A DNA stretch of 64,000 bases from an uncultured Pelagibacteraceae bacterium. GTDB lineage: Bacteria; Pseudomonadota; Alphaproteobacteria; Pelagibacterales; Pelagibacteraceae. The DNA lies in contig CACDYR010000001.1 of NCBI GenBank assembly GCA_902557155.1, positions 1-64,000 on the forward strand. Reading direction: 5' to 3'. Below are positions 35,650-45,296 of this stretch, one piece after another (the first letter of the stretch is position 1; the number at the start of each line of letters is the position of its first letter). Both the position numbers and the translations under genes were made by a program. The notes under the pieces were generated by a model. It had not been told where the DNA came from and made no database searches. It was given only the letters and a program-made list of their open reading frames with translations.

Positions 35650-38075
35650 TTTTTTTTAATTTTCTCTAAAGTTCTAGTGATAAACCTGGGTGTTAAAGTT
35701 TTTATAGGATTTACAGTAGTTTCTAAATCTTTAGGGGGGCCTTTAATTTTAAAGCTGACACCAAAAACACCATCACCCACTTTCTTTCCAATTAATAGAT
35801 CCCCAAGTAAAGGTATTGAAGCAATAGATCTATTAATTGTTGTCGCTGGAACCAAGGTTCCTCTTAAACTAATTAATTTATCCTCCTCAATGTATCCTTC
35901 CAATAAAATAGATATTGCTGGACCAATTGCATATAATTCTTGAATTTTCATTAGTTTATCTTGATTAGTAAAATTCATTTCAAAATCTGAAAATCTTATA
36001 CCTTCTCCAGTGAGTAAATCTGCTATTCCTTGAAGGGATGCAAGCGCTAACAATTTTGCTAACGCTGGAATTTCTTTAACTTTAAAATTATCAATTACTA
36101 ATTTAGAAGTTGAAACTCCATCCTTTTTCAAGGAGTAAAAGTCTAAATATCCTTCTCTATCATCTTTAAAACCTTTGATAAATTTATATCTATCTACTAG
36201 GGGTTTTGCCTTAGATGAGAAAAGGGTAGTAATTTTTTCACCTTGGTCATTTGTTCTAATTGTAAATTTTATATTTTGCGAATTATTATAAAGTGCCAAA
36301 ATATCTGCTTCTTTTACTTTATTATCAATAATTTTTATCTTTCCATTTAAATCTTTAACAAAGTGTATTTCATCAAAGTAAACTTCCTTAAAATTTAGGT
36401 CTATACTTAGTTTATTTTCAAAAAGATTGTTTTCTTTTTTATCATTAGCATCTAGTAAATTCGAAATTAAAGAATTTGCATTAAATATAGTACCATCAAT
36501 TAAATAATTTTGGCCTTCTACTTTTTTTATATTGTAATTATTTTTTTTATTTTCTGTATCTAAATAATTAAAATTTGCCTGATCAATTTTTATTATTTGA
36601 TTTGAAGCGTTAAGAGATAAATTCTTAATTTTAATGTTATTATTTTCTTCATTAATAATAAAACTATTTATATTAAGATTTTTATTATTTTTTATTTCTC
36701 CATTAATTTGAAGATTCATTTTACTTTTATCTTTTTTTTTATAATTAATATTATCAATTTTAAATTTTGTATTTTTTACATTTAAATTAGTATTAAAACT
36801 TAATTTATTTTCATTTTTCTCAATAAAATAATCAATTTCTTCAAAATCTTTATCGATTTTAAATTTTCCAGAACCTGAAAATGTTAGAGTATTATTGTTA
36901 AAATTAATTTTTAATTTTTGATTATTAAAATTTATATTTTCATTAGCTTGAGGGAAGAAAATTTCTAAAAAATCTTGATGCTCTAAAACTATATTTTTTA
37001 AAAATAATTCTGATTCTATTCTTAAATCCTTATCTTTTTTATTTATAAAATATTTTATTTCATCTATTTCTCCAGTATTTATTTGAATTTGACCCCCACC
37101 CTTAATTGATAAATTTTTATCCTTATAATTTAAATTTAATTTATGATTATCTAGTAAAATTAGATCATCAACTTCTGAAAAATATTTATTAATTATTTTT
37201 AAATTTTTATATTTTAGTTGTGTAATATTTATATCAGAATTTAAAATAATATTTTTAACTTTGAATTTTTCGTCTATTTCTAAAGAAAATTCATTATTGG
37301 TTTTGAATTTAGCATCATCAACAATTATATTTTTAAAATTTAAATTTAATAAATTTAATATATTTGTATTTAAACTTGATTGATCGTTTTCAAAAATAGC
37401 ATTAATTAAAAAGTTATTTTTTTTCTTTTTTACGTTAAGTTTTTTTGAAATAAAATTTACTTCTTCTGTTTGAAAATTTATTTCATCAAAATGATAATTA
37501 TCTTTTTGAAAATTGAAATTAAAATTTATGTTTTTAAAATTAGCCTTGTCTAAAAAATTAATACTTCCATCTTTTATCAAACCTTCAATAATATAATCAT
37601 TTTTAAGTTTACCATTTTCATCGATGTTCAAACTCAGATTTATAATTACATGACCTTCTTTTACAATTTTTTCTAATATAAATAATTCAGTTTTGTTGGT
37701 TGTTGTGCGAATAAATTTAATTAAATCATTTAATAATATAGACTTAGTTTTTACCTCTATATTTGAAGATGAAATCTTATTTTCGATTAAAGAACCAAGT
37801 GATACTTGAGTTTTTATGCTTTCTAATGCTAAAGGTCTTTTTGAAAAATATACTGTGGTACCAATTGTTTTTGCATAAATTTTTAGTTTGAAAGGATCTA
37901 GAGTTAATTTAATTTTTTTTAAATCTATATCTATCTTTTTATTTATTAGTGAAATTCTTTTTTTTATTTGATCGTTAAATTTATCTGTCTCTATGCCTAC
38001 AGTACTAAGGTAAACTATCAAAATAACTAATACTGACAGAAGTAGGATAAAATATTTTAAAATATTATTTTTCAT
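35646..38075 (-). CDS. AsmA-like / DUF3971-type envelope protein
   Basis: This 809-residue protein has one N-terminal membrane segment (residues about 7-25) and a long chain rich in Asn, Lys, Ile and alternating beta-type sequence. The C-terminal part (GYLDFYSLKKDGVSTSKLVIDNFKV onwards, through EGIRFSDFEMNFT and GYIEEDKLISLRGTLVPATTINR) resembles the AsmA/YhdP family that carries phospholipids across the periplasm. Similarity of the central part is weak. It is downstream of and overlaps prfB by 11 bases. Confidence 0.75.
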   Translation of the reverse strand: MKNNILKYFILLLSVLVILIVYLSTVGIETDKFNDQIKKRISLINKKIDIDLKKIKLTLDPFKLKIYAKTIGTTVYFSKRPLALESIKTQVSLGSLIENKISSSNIEVKTKSILLNDLIKFIRTTTNKTELFILEKIVKEGHVIINLSLNIDENGKLKNDYIIEGLIKDGSINFLDKANFKNINFNFNFQKDNYHFDEINFQTEEVNFISKKLNVKKKKNNFLINAIFENDQSSLNTNILNLLNLNFKNIIVDDAKFKTNNEFSLEIDEKFKVKNIILNSDINITQLKYKNLKIINKYFSEVDDLILLDNHKLNLNYKDKNLSIKGGGQIQINTGEIDEIKYFINKKDKDLRIESELFLKNIVLEHQDFLEIFFPQANENINFNNQKLKINFNNNTLTFSGSGKFKIDKDFEEIDYFIEKNENKLSFNTNLNVKNTKFKIDNINYKKKDKSKMNLQINGEIKNNKNLNINSFIINEENNNIKIKNLSLNASNQIIKIDQANFNYLDTENKKNNYNIKKVEGQNYLIDGTIFNANSLISNLLDANDKKENNLFENKLSIDLNFKEVYFDEIHFVKDLNGKIKIIDNKVKEADILALYNNSQNIKFTIRTNDQGEKITTLFSSKAKPLVDRYKFIKGFKDDREGYLDFYSLKKDGVSTSKLVIDNFKVKEIPALAKLLALASLQGIADLLTGEGIRFSDFEMNFTNQDKLMKIQELYAIGPAISILLEGYIEEDKLISLRGTLVPATTINRSIASIPLLGDLLIGKKVGDGVFGVSFKIKGPPKDLETTVNPIKTLTPRFITRTLEKIKKN

Positions 38076-39166
38076 TTAATTTATAAAGCGATTGTTCTAA
38101 AAATTCATCGATATCACCATCTAATACTTTATCAGGACTAGTGCTTTCAAAATTAGTTCTATTATCTTTTACAAGTCTGTAAGGTTGAAGAACATATGAT
38201 CTAATTTGATGGCCCCATCCTATTTCAGATTTAGAACTTTCAACATTTTGACTTTCTTCTTCTCTTTTTTTTATTTCATAATCATATAATCTTGCTTTCA
38301 ACATATTCATGCATGTTTCTTTATTTTTATGTTGAGATCTTTCATTTTGACATTGAACAACAATTTTTGATGGAATGTGTGTTATTCTAACTGCACTATC
38401 AGTAGTATTGACATGCTGGCCACCTGCACCACTGGAACGATAAGTGTCAATTCTTAAATCTTTTTCTAAAATTTCTATATTTATATTTTCATCTACAACT
38501 GGATAAATCCAAACACTTGCAAAACTTGTGTGCCTTCTTGCTCCGGAGTCAAATGGAGATATCCTAACTAATCTATGTATTCCCGACTCTTTTTTTAACC
38601 ATCCAAAAACATAGTCACCATCTATTTTAATTGTTGCAGACTTTATACCAGCCTCGTCACCTTTATGTTCGCTAATCAAACTTGATTTAAAATTTTTTTT
38701 ATCAGACCATTTTAAATACATCCTTCTTAGCATATCAGCCCAATCTTGGCTTTCTGTACCTCCAGCTCCAGCATGTATTTCTATGTAACAATTTAAAGGG
38801 TCTGCTTCATTAGATAAAAAACATTTAATTTCATTTTTTTTAACTTCATTTCTTAAGTCTTTAATATTTTGGAGAACTTCTTTTTGAACTTGTAAATTCT
38901 CTTCTTCAATCGCCAATTGATTCAAATCATCTAAGTCTTTTAGTTTTTCAAAATTATTATTTAAAGAATTAGTTAAATCTTCATATAATTTCTTTTCTTT
39001 GATTACTCTTTGAGAATTATTTTTATCTTGCCAAAAATCGGCACTTAGCATTTCTGAATTTAAAGATTGCAGTTTTGAATAGATATCGTTTTTTTCAAAG
39101 ATACTCCTGTATTTTTTGATTTATCTTTTGTACTTCTTCTTTAAAACTTTGATAATTATTATCCAT
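38065..39166 (-). CDS. prfB: Peptide chain release factor 2, expressed by programmed +1 frameshift
   Basis: RF2 ends translation at UGA and UAA. The gene is in two frames. The first runs from the ATG at 39166 for 23 codons to an in-frame TGA at 39097; after a +1 slip at CTT the second frame reads EKNDIYSKL and on to the end at 38065, giving 366 residues. The GGQ motif is in SSGAGGQHVN, as needed for peptide release. A start at 39051 would lose the N-terminal helices. It starts on the last base of the penicillin-binding-protein stop codon. Confidence 0.95.
39095..39109 (-). promoter_or_regulatory. Programmed frameshift site in prfB
   Basis: The minus strand reads CAG GAG TAT CTT TGA. The AGGAG acts as an internal ribosome-pairing site three bases before CTT, and CTT-T lets the tRNA slip +1 over the in-frame TGA. 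This matches the classic RF2 autoregulation signal, in which low RF2 gives slow stopping at TGA and so more slipping. Confidence 0.92.
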
Positions 39167-41502
39167 TAGTAAAACTTTAATATATTATTTGTATCTAATC
39201 TATCTGAATTTGTATAAAGCACTTTTCCCTCAGTCACATTTTCTTTTTTAAAAACCTCAATAATAGTATTCTTTGAGTTAAATTTTGCTTTTTGACCTGT
39301 TAAAGGGTCAACAACCATCATCACTGTTCCTTTAGCTGCCTTAAATGGTCTTGCTTCATATTTGTTAACAGAATCACTTATAAAACTTTTAAATATTGGC
39401 AAAGCAGTTTTAGATCCTGTTTCATATTTTCCTAATGGAGTTGGATTATCTGAACCAACATAAACACCAACTAGTACATTTGAGGTAAAACCTATAAACC
39501 AAGTATCTGTATTTTTATTTGTTGTTCCAGTTTTACCTGCAATATTTAAATTTAAATCTTTTAGTTTTTTAGCAGTACCTCTTTGAACAACTCCTTCTAA
39601 AATTGATGTCATTTGAGAAGCAGTTTCTGGAGAAAAAATTTGCGTATAGTTGTTTTTAATCTCTGGATAATCATTGGTTAAATAAGAAATTTGATCACAA
39701 TTAATACATTTTCTTTTATCATTATTAAAAATAGTATTTCCCTCACTGTCCTGAATTCTATCTATCAGTATTGGCTCAACAAGTTTTCCTCCATTAACAA
39801 AAACTGAATAAGCAGATGTAAGTTTTAATAAAGTTGTTTCAGCAGACCCCAAAGATATGGATAAAAGTTCCTCTGGATTATCATAAATTTTTAATGCTTT
39901 TGAAAAATCAACTATTTTCTCTACACCAAGATTTTGGGCTATTCTTACTGTCATTAAATTTCTAGATTTCTCCAAACCAACCCTTAAAGTCGAAGGCCCA
40001 TAAAATTTTTTTCCATAATTTTCTGGTTTCCACATCTTTAAATCATCTCCTTGGTCTAAAACTAGTGGTGCGTCTAGAACTAATGACGTTGGTGTAAAAT
40101 TGTTCTCTAAGGCTAATGCATAAACAAATGGTTTAAAAGCTGATCCAGGCTGTCTTTTAGCTTGAGTTGCTCTGTTAAATTCACTTTGTCTAAAACTAAA
40201 ACCACCACTTAATGCTAAAACTCTTCCAGTAAATGGATCCATCACAACAATTCCACCATTTACCTTTGGTAATTGTTGTAAGTTAAAAATATTTTCTTTA
40301 AGATTTTTAACATAAATAATATCACCAGGTTTTAATAATTTATTAAATTCTTTTTTTGTCCAAGAAATACTCTGATATTCAATAACACCTTCGATATTAT
40401 CTTCTGTTTCTATTTTTGCCGAAAATTTATTTATTTTTTTGACTATTGCTAATTTCCAATTAATTGAGTTTTCTAATTTATACTTTTCTAAATCTTTTTT
40501 CCATTCTGAATTATAAACCTTGTTAGTAATTGGTCCTCTCCATCCCTTCCTTTTGTCATATGCTATTAATCCATCTCTAAGTGATTTTGTTGCAATTGTT
40601 TGTAAATTTAAATCTATTGGAGTATTGATATTAAAACCTTGTTTGTAAACTTTATCATAGCTCAATGTTTCAATTACACTCTTTCTCACATCTTCAATAA
40701 AATATTGAGCATCTTCTAAATAAATTTTTTTATTTTTTTTCAGAATTATTTCCTCTTTTATAAGTTTTTCATACCATTCTGAATTTAAATAATTATTATC
40801 TAACAAATTTTTTAAAACTAAATTTCTTCTAAATTTTGCTATATCTGGATCTCTATAAGGATTATATCTACTAGGTGCTTTTGGCAAAGCTGCTAATAAA
40901 GCAGCTTCCGAGTAATTTAAATCTTTAATAGATTTATCAAAATATTCTAAGCTTGCTGCAGCTACTCCATATGCTCCACTTCCAAGATAAATTTGGTTTA
41001 GATAAAGTTCTAGAATTCTTTCTTTGGATAAAGCTCTCTCTATTCTAAAAGCCAGAATTGCTTCCTTAATTTTCCTATTTAAACTTACTTCATTTGTTAA
41101 TAAAAAGTTTTTTGCTACCTGTTGAGTAATTGTAGATGCTCCCTCTAACCTTTTAGAAGATAAAATATTTGAAATATTATTTATTACAGCTCTAATAACA
41201 CCTTTGGCATCAACGCCTGGATGTTTAAAAAAATTTTTATCTTCAGCAGATAAAAATGCGTTAATTACATTTTTTGGAATTGAATTAAATGGAACAAATA
41301 CTCTTTTTTCCTTTGAAAAATCTGCTACCAAATCACCATTACCAGAGTAAACTTTACTGGAAACAGGAGGTTTGTAGCTTTTAAGAAATTTATAATCTGG
41401 TAAATCATTAGAATAAGTCCATAAAACACTTATTATCGATATTGCTGATAATAGAATAAAAGAAGTAATTAAAATAAAGATATTTTTAAAAAATTTATTC
41501 AT
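39166..41502 (-). CDS. mrcA: Class A penicillin-binding protein 1A
   Basis: This 778-residue two-function peptidoglycan enzyme has an N-terminal membrane anchor, a glycosyltransferase 51 domain (SAEDKNFFKHPGVD, then GASTITQQVAKN and LNQIYLGSGAYGVAAAS) and a transpeptidase domain with the active serine in PGSAFKP, SRNLMTV and KTGTTN. An OB-like insertion lies between the domains (residues about 320-400), as in other PBP1A proteins. It precedes prfB on one transcript and is divergent from the RNase E/G gene. Confidence 0.95.
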   Translation of the reverse strand: MNKFFKNIFILITSFILLSAISIISVLWTYSNDLPDYKFLKSYKPPVSSKVYSGNGDLVADFSKEKRVFVPFNSIPKNVINAFLSAEDKNFFKHPGVDAKGVIRAVINNISNILSSKRLEGASTITQQVAKNFLLTNEVSLNRKIKEAILAFRIERALSKERILELYLNQIYLGSGAYGVAAASLEYFDKSIKDLNYSEAALLAALPKAPSRYNPYRDPDIAKFRRNLVLKNLLDNNYLNSEWYEKLIKEEIILKKNKKIYLEDAQYFIEDVRKSVIETLSYDKVYKQGFNINTPIDLNLQTIATKSLRDGLIAYDKRKGWRGPITNKVYNSEWKKDLEKYKLENSINWKLAIVKKINKFSAKIETEDNIEGVIEYQSISWTKKEFNKLLKPGDIIYVKNLKENIFNLQQLPKVNGGIVVMDPFTGRVLALSGGFSFRQSEFNRATQAKRQPGSAFKPFVYALALENNFTPTSLVLDAPLVLDQGDDLKMWKPENYGKKFYGPSTLRVGLEKSRNLMTVRIAQNLGVEKIVDFSKALKIYDNPEELLSISLGSAETTLLKLTSAYSVFVNGGKLVEPILIDRIQDSEGNTIFNNDKRKCINCDQISYLTNDYPEIKNNYTQIFSPETASQMTSILEGVVQRGTAKKLKDLNLNIAGKTGTTNKNTDTWFIGFTSNVLVGVYVGSDNPTPLGKYETGSKTALPIFKSFISDSVNKYEARPFKAAKGTVMMVVDPLTGQKAKFNSKNTIIEVFKKENVTEGKVLYTNSDRLDTNNILKFY

Positions 41503-41602
41503 TTTAATTTCATTATATCTTGGAATTTGTTAAAGATATGGCAAGAAAATTAAACAAAATTTTAGAAATTAAATTACTAATGATATTAACATTCACAAAA
41601 TT

Positions 41603-43420
41603 ATGGAAAAAAATTTATATATCGATGCTTCGCATCCTAACGAAACTAGAGTTGTTCTTAAATCAGGCGAAAACATTGAAGATTACGAGTACGAGGGTTT
41701 AAAAAATAACTTAATTAAAAATAATATTTATTTAGGTAAAGTAAGTAGAATTGAACCATCTTTGCAAGCAGCCTTTGTTGATTTTGGAAGAGAGAGGCAT
41801 GGGTTTTTGTCTTTTAATGACATTCAATCAGATTATTATCAGATACCAAAAGCAGATTTAGAAAGAATTAAAGAAGAAGAAGAAAAAGCTAGAGAGGAAC
41901 TGTCAAGAGAAGTTGAGGCTAAAGAAGAGGAAAATATTGCAGAAGGAAAACTAGAAATTGATGATCCTATAGAAAAGACATCAGAAGAACCAATAGAAGA
42001 AGATTCAAATAATAGAGAAAATATTCCTGAAAAAGAGAATTTAGATGATGGAAAAGAAAAAAAGAAAGAGCATAAATTTAAATTTAAAAGATATAAAATT
42101 CAGGAAGTAATTAAACCTAACCAGGTAATTCTTGTACAAGTAATTAAAGATGAGAGAGGTCAAAAAGGTGCAGCCTTGAGCACTTTCATTTCTATTGCTG
42201 GTAAATATATAGTATTAATGCCAAACACTCCTAAAGGAGGAGGTATATCAAGAAAAATATTTAATCCTGCTGATAGAAAAAAAATAAGAACAATTTTAAA
42301 TGAAATTGAAATACCTAAGGAGATGGGATTAATTGTAAGAACTGCTGGAAGCAATAAAACAAAAAATGAAATAAATAATGATTTAGAAACTTTGATTAAT
42401 TCTTGGAGTCAAATAAAGGAAAATGCAATAAACTCTATTGCTCCCTCTTTAATTCATCAAGAAAGTGAAATAATTAAAAGAACTTTAAGAGATATGTTTG
42501 ACGAAAATACCCAAAATATAATTGTAGAAGGTAACGAGGGTTATAAAAAAGCTCAATCATTCATGAAAACTATGATGCCATCAAATGTAAAAAAGGTAAA
42601 AAAATATAGAGGAAAAATTCCATTATTTATTCAAGAAAATATCGAGCAAAAGTTAAATCAAATTTTTGACTCTGAAATTAAACTAAAGTCAGGAGGATAT
42701 TTAGTTATTAACCCGACAGAGGCTTTAGTTTCTATAGATATAAATTCTGGAAGTTCAATAAAGGGAAAAAATGTTGAAAGCACTGCTCTAGATACAAATA
42801 TTGAGGCTGCAGAAGAAATTGCAAGACAAATAAAGATAAGAGATTTGTCTGGTTTAATCATTATAGATTTTATTGATATGCTAAGTTATGGAAATAGAAG
42901 GTTAGTAGAAAGAAAACTTAAAGAAAAATGCAGATCAGATAGAGCAAGAATTCAAATTGGAAGAATAAGTAATTTTGGTCTTTTGGAGATGTCAAGACAA
43001 AGACTAAGAGAAAGTGCAATTAAATGGAAAGTTACATTAACAGACGAGTCTTTTGCTCAAAAACTTTTAAAAATTGTTGAGTTAAAAGCTGTAATCAACA
43101 AAGCTAAATTTGTTGAATTAAAAGTTTGTGAAAAAATTTCAGATTTCCTTAAAGAAAATTTTGTAGATGACCTAACTTATTTTGAAAAGAAAAACAAAAT
43201 AACGATAGATATAATAAGCGACAACTCTTTAATTATACCAGAGTACATTATAGATATTAAAAATAAATCTAAGAAAACAATTGAATTAGTAGAATATTAT
43301 GAAAAATTAAAAAATTTAGAAATCCAAAATAAAGAAGATAAATTTTCAGAAAAAAAAGGAAAAAAAATAACCAACAAAAAAACTTATAAAAAAAAAAGAT
43401 ATTATAAAAAAACTAAATAA
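41603..43420 (+). CDS. rne: Ribonuclease E/G, lacking the zinc-link
   Basis: RNase E/G cuts single-stranded RNA in mRNA decay and rRNA processing. The 605-residue protein has the S1 domain, split by an acidic Glu/Lys-rich insert (residues about 85-155), and the catalytic domain with metal aspartates in SIDINSGSS and LIIIDFIDM. After MSRQRLR the CPxC zinc-link that joins the RNase E dimer pairs is missing; the chain has only two cysteines, neither in that place. There is no long C-terminal scaffold, just a Lys-rich tail. Residues 41537-41602 upstream hold no credible gene. Confidence 0.92.
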   Translation: MEKNLYIDASHPNETRVVLKSGENIEDYEYEGLKNNLIKNNIYLGKVSRIEPSLQAAFVDFGRERHGFLSFNDIQSDYYQIPKADLERIKEEEEKAREELSREVEAKEEENIAEGKLEIDDPIEKTSEEPIEEDSNNRENIPEKENLDDGKEKKKEHKFKFKRYKIQEVIKPNQVILVQVIKDERGQKGAALSTFISIAGKYIVLMPNTPKGGGISRKIFNPADRKKIRTILNEIEIPKEMGLIVRTAGSNKTKNEINNDLETLINSWSQIKENAINSIAPSLIHQESEIIKRTLRDMFDENTQNIIVEGNEGYKKAQSFMKTMMPSNVKKVKKYRGKIPLFIQENIEQKLNQIFDSEIKLKSGGYLVINPTEALVSIDINSGSSIKGKNVESTALDTNIEAAEEIARQIKIRDLSGLIIIDFIDMLSYGNRRLVERKLKEKCRSDRARIQIGRISNFGLLEMSRQRLRESAIKWKVTLTDESFAQKLLKIVELKAVINKAKFVELKVCEKISDFLKENFVDDLTYFEKKNKITIDIISDNSLIIPEYIIDIKNKSKKTIELVEYYEKLKNLEIQNKEDKFSEKKGKKITNKKTYKKKRYYKKTK

Positions 43421-44201
43421 TCCCTTTTGATGGAGATGATGGATTGCCCATCAAAATTTTATCTATTCTTCCAGACTTGTAGGACAGTCTACCAGCGATA
43501 ACAGCATTTTTAAAAGCTAAAGCCATTTCAAATGGTTTTTTTGCTTTTGCTATAGCGGTGTTAACAAGCACTCCATCACATCCTAACTCCATTGCAATTG
43601 TTGCATCAGATGCTTGACCTAAACCAGCATCAATAATTAAGGGAAGTTTTGTTTGTTTTCTAATTATTTGAATATTAATTTTGTTTTGAATGCCTAGTCC
43701 TGATCCAATTGGTGCAGCTAGGGGCATAATTGCATTAGCACCTGAATTCTCTAAACGCTTAGCCATTAAAGGATCATCATTGCAATAAACCATAACCTTG
43801 AAACCCTCTTTAGCTAAAACTTCTGTAGATTTTAAAGTTTCAATCATGTCTGGAAATAAATTCTTTTTATCTCCTAAAACTTCTAATTTAACTAACTTCC
43901 AACCACCTATTTCTCTTGCTAATCTTAAAGTCCTCAAAGCTTCTTTTGAATTAAAGCATCCAGCAGTATTGGGTAAATATGTAATTTTTTTTGGATCAAT
44001 ATAATCCATAAGCAAAGGCTTATTTTTATCTGAAATATTAACTCTTCTAACAGCAACAGTCACTATTTCTGCACCAGAAAGTTTAATTGCTTTTGCGCAC
44101 TCTGACATACTTTTATATTTACCTGTTCCAACAATTAATCTGGAATTAAATTTTTTATTCGCAATAATTAGACTATCTTTTTTCAAATTAACCACCTCCA
44201 A
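43413..44201 (-). CDS. thiG: Thiazole synthase ThiG
   Basis: ThiG forms the thiazole phosphate half of thiamine from deoxyxylulose phosphate, a glycine-derived imine and the ThiS thiocarboxylate. The 262-residue TIM-barrel protein has [26 protein letters not shown], the Schiff-base lysine region LVKLEVLGD, and [10 protein letters not shown]. It overlaps thiS by 14 bases and converges on the RNase E/G gene with 8 bases of overlap. The imine donor (ThiO or ThiH) is not in the window. Confidence 0.95.
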   Translation of the reverse strand: MEVVNLKKDSLIIANKKFNSRLIVGTGKYKSMSECAKAIKLSGAEIVTVAVRRVNISDKNKPLLMDYIDPKKITYLPNTAGCFNSKEALRTLRLAREIGGWKLVKLEVLGDKKNLFPDMIETLKSTEVLAKEGFKVMVYCNDDPLMAKRLENSGANAIMPLAAPIGSGLGIQNKINIQIIRKQTKLPLIIDAGLGQASDATIAMELGCDGVLVNTAIAKAKKPFEMALAFKNAVIAGRLSYKSGRIDKILMGNPSSPSKGII

Positions 44202-44406
44202 TAAAATGAACTACTTCAATTTTATCATTTTTATTTAATTTAAATTTATTAATTTTTTTTTTATCAATTATTTCTTCATTTAGCTCAATTGCTACTTTAT
44301 TTAATGGTATTTTAAGATTTTTTAACACTAAAGAGAGTTTGGAATCTTGAGGTATAGATTTGATTTTGCCATTTATTTTAATTTTTATTTTTTTTATTTT
44401 TTTCAT
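44188..44406 (-). CDS. thiS: Thiamine sulfur carrier ThiS
   Basis: This 72-residue ubiquitin-fold protein ends in Gly-Gly-Gly (VVHFIGGG), the site that becomes a thiocarboxylate. The region [16 protein letters not shown] fits ThiS. The first 15 residues are nearly all Lys and Ile. It precedes and overlaps thiG, its partner in thiazole synthesis. It is divergent from aroQ with only 16 bases between, so its promoter must lie within or very near aroQ. Confidence 0.9.
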   Translation of the reverse strand: MKKIKKIKIKINGKIKSIPQDSKLSLVLKNLKIPLNKVAIELNEEIIDKKKINKFKLNKNDKIEVVHFIGGG

Positions 44407-44422
44407 CGTATATAAGTGCTGA

Positions 44423-44872
44423 ATGAATAATAAAATAATTATTATTAATGGTCCAAATCTTAATCTATTAGGAGAAAGAGAACAATCACAATATGGAGCA
44501 ACTACTTTTGACCAACTTAAAGAGAATTGTTCTAAAAAAGCACAAGAAATTGGTCTTCATGTTGAATTTGCCCAATCTAATGTTGAAGGAGAGCTTGTTA
44601 ATATAATTCAAGATGCTAGAAAAAATTTTGATGGAATGATAATAAATGCTGCTGCATTTACTCATACTTCTGTGGCTATAAGGGATGCTCTGGATTTATT
44701 CAAAAAACCAATAATCGAGCTACATTTATCTAATATTTTTAAAAGAGAGGAATTTAGACATAAATCACTTATTAGTGGTGTCGTAACTGGGGGAATATTT
44801 GGATTAGGTGCTGAAGGATATATTTTGGCCATAATTTCATTACAAAAGACTTTACAAAATGAAGATAGATAA
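44423..44872 (+). CDS. aroQ: 3-dehydroquinate dehydratase, type II
   Basis: AroQ is the third enzyme of the shikimate pathway. The 149-residue protein has the GPNLNLLGEREQSQYG flexible loop with its catalytic residues, INAAAFTHTS and ELHLSN. It forms a row with accB (14-base overlap) and accC, a conserved arrangement aroQ-accB-accC in alphaproteobacteria and others. Confidence 0.97.
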   Translation: MNNKIIIINGPNLNLLGEREQSQYGATTFDQLKENCSKKAQEIGLHVEFAQSNVEGELVNIIQDARKNFDGMIINAAAFTHTSVAIRDALDLFKKPIIELHLSNIFKREEFRHKSLISGVVTGGIFGLGAEGYILAIISLQKTLQNEDR

Positions 44873-45293
44873 AAAAATAATTAAAGAATTAAGTGATTAT
44901 TTAAAAGAATTCAATCTTACTGAAATAGAGATAACTGAAAAAGATACAAAAATTAAGGTATCAAAAAATAATGTTTCAATTAGCAATCAACCACAAGTAA
45001 TTTCACCTTCATCACCTTCAACTAGTTCGGCAACTACTCAAACTCAAAATATTAAATCAGGAACTGAAATTACTTCACCTATAATTGGAACAGCCTATCA
45101 TGCTCCAGAACCTGGTGCTAAAAAGTTTGTTGAGATTGGAAAAAAAATTAAAAAAGGTGATACAATAATGATTGTTGAGGCAATGAAAACAATGAATCAT
45201 GTTCCTTCATCAGCTGATGGTGTAGTAAAAGAAATTTGTGTTGAAGATGGCCAACCTGTAGAATTTGGTCAAACTATTATTATCCTAGAATAA
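44859..45293 (+). CDS. accB: Acetyl-CoA carboxylase biotin carboxyl carrier protein
   Basis: This 144-residue carrier moves the carboxyl group in malonyl-CoA synthesis. Biotin attaches at K110 in V-E-A-M-K-T-M. A Ser/Thr/Pro-rich linker (about residues 40-68) separates the N-terminal helix from the biotinyl domain. It overlaps aroQ by 14 bases and is followed by accC after 3 bases. Confidence 0.97.
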   Translation: MKIDKKIIKELSDYLKEFNLTEIEITEKDTKIKVSKNNVSISNQPQVISPSSPSTSSATTQTQNIKSGTEITSPIIGTAYHAPEPGAKKFVEIGKKIKKGDTIMIVEAMKTMNHVPSSADGVVKEICVEDGQPVEFGQTIIILE

Positions 45294-45296
45294 ATA

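Noticed and set aside
41520-41702. Small plus-strand frame before the RNase E/G gene
   Set aside because: It runs into the RNase E/G gene in another frame and shows no recognisable motif, so it is likely chance.
44407-44422. Thiamine riboswitch before thiS
   Set aside because: Only 16 bases separate thiS from aroQ, far too few for a TPP riboswitch.
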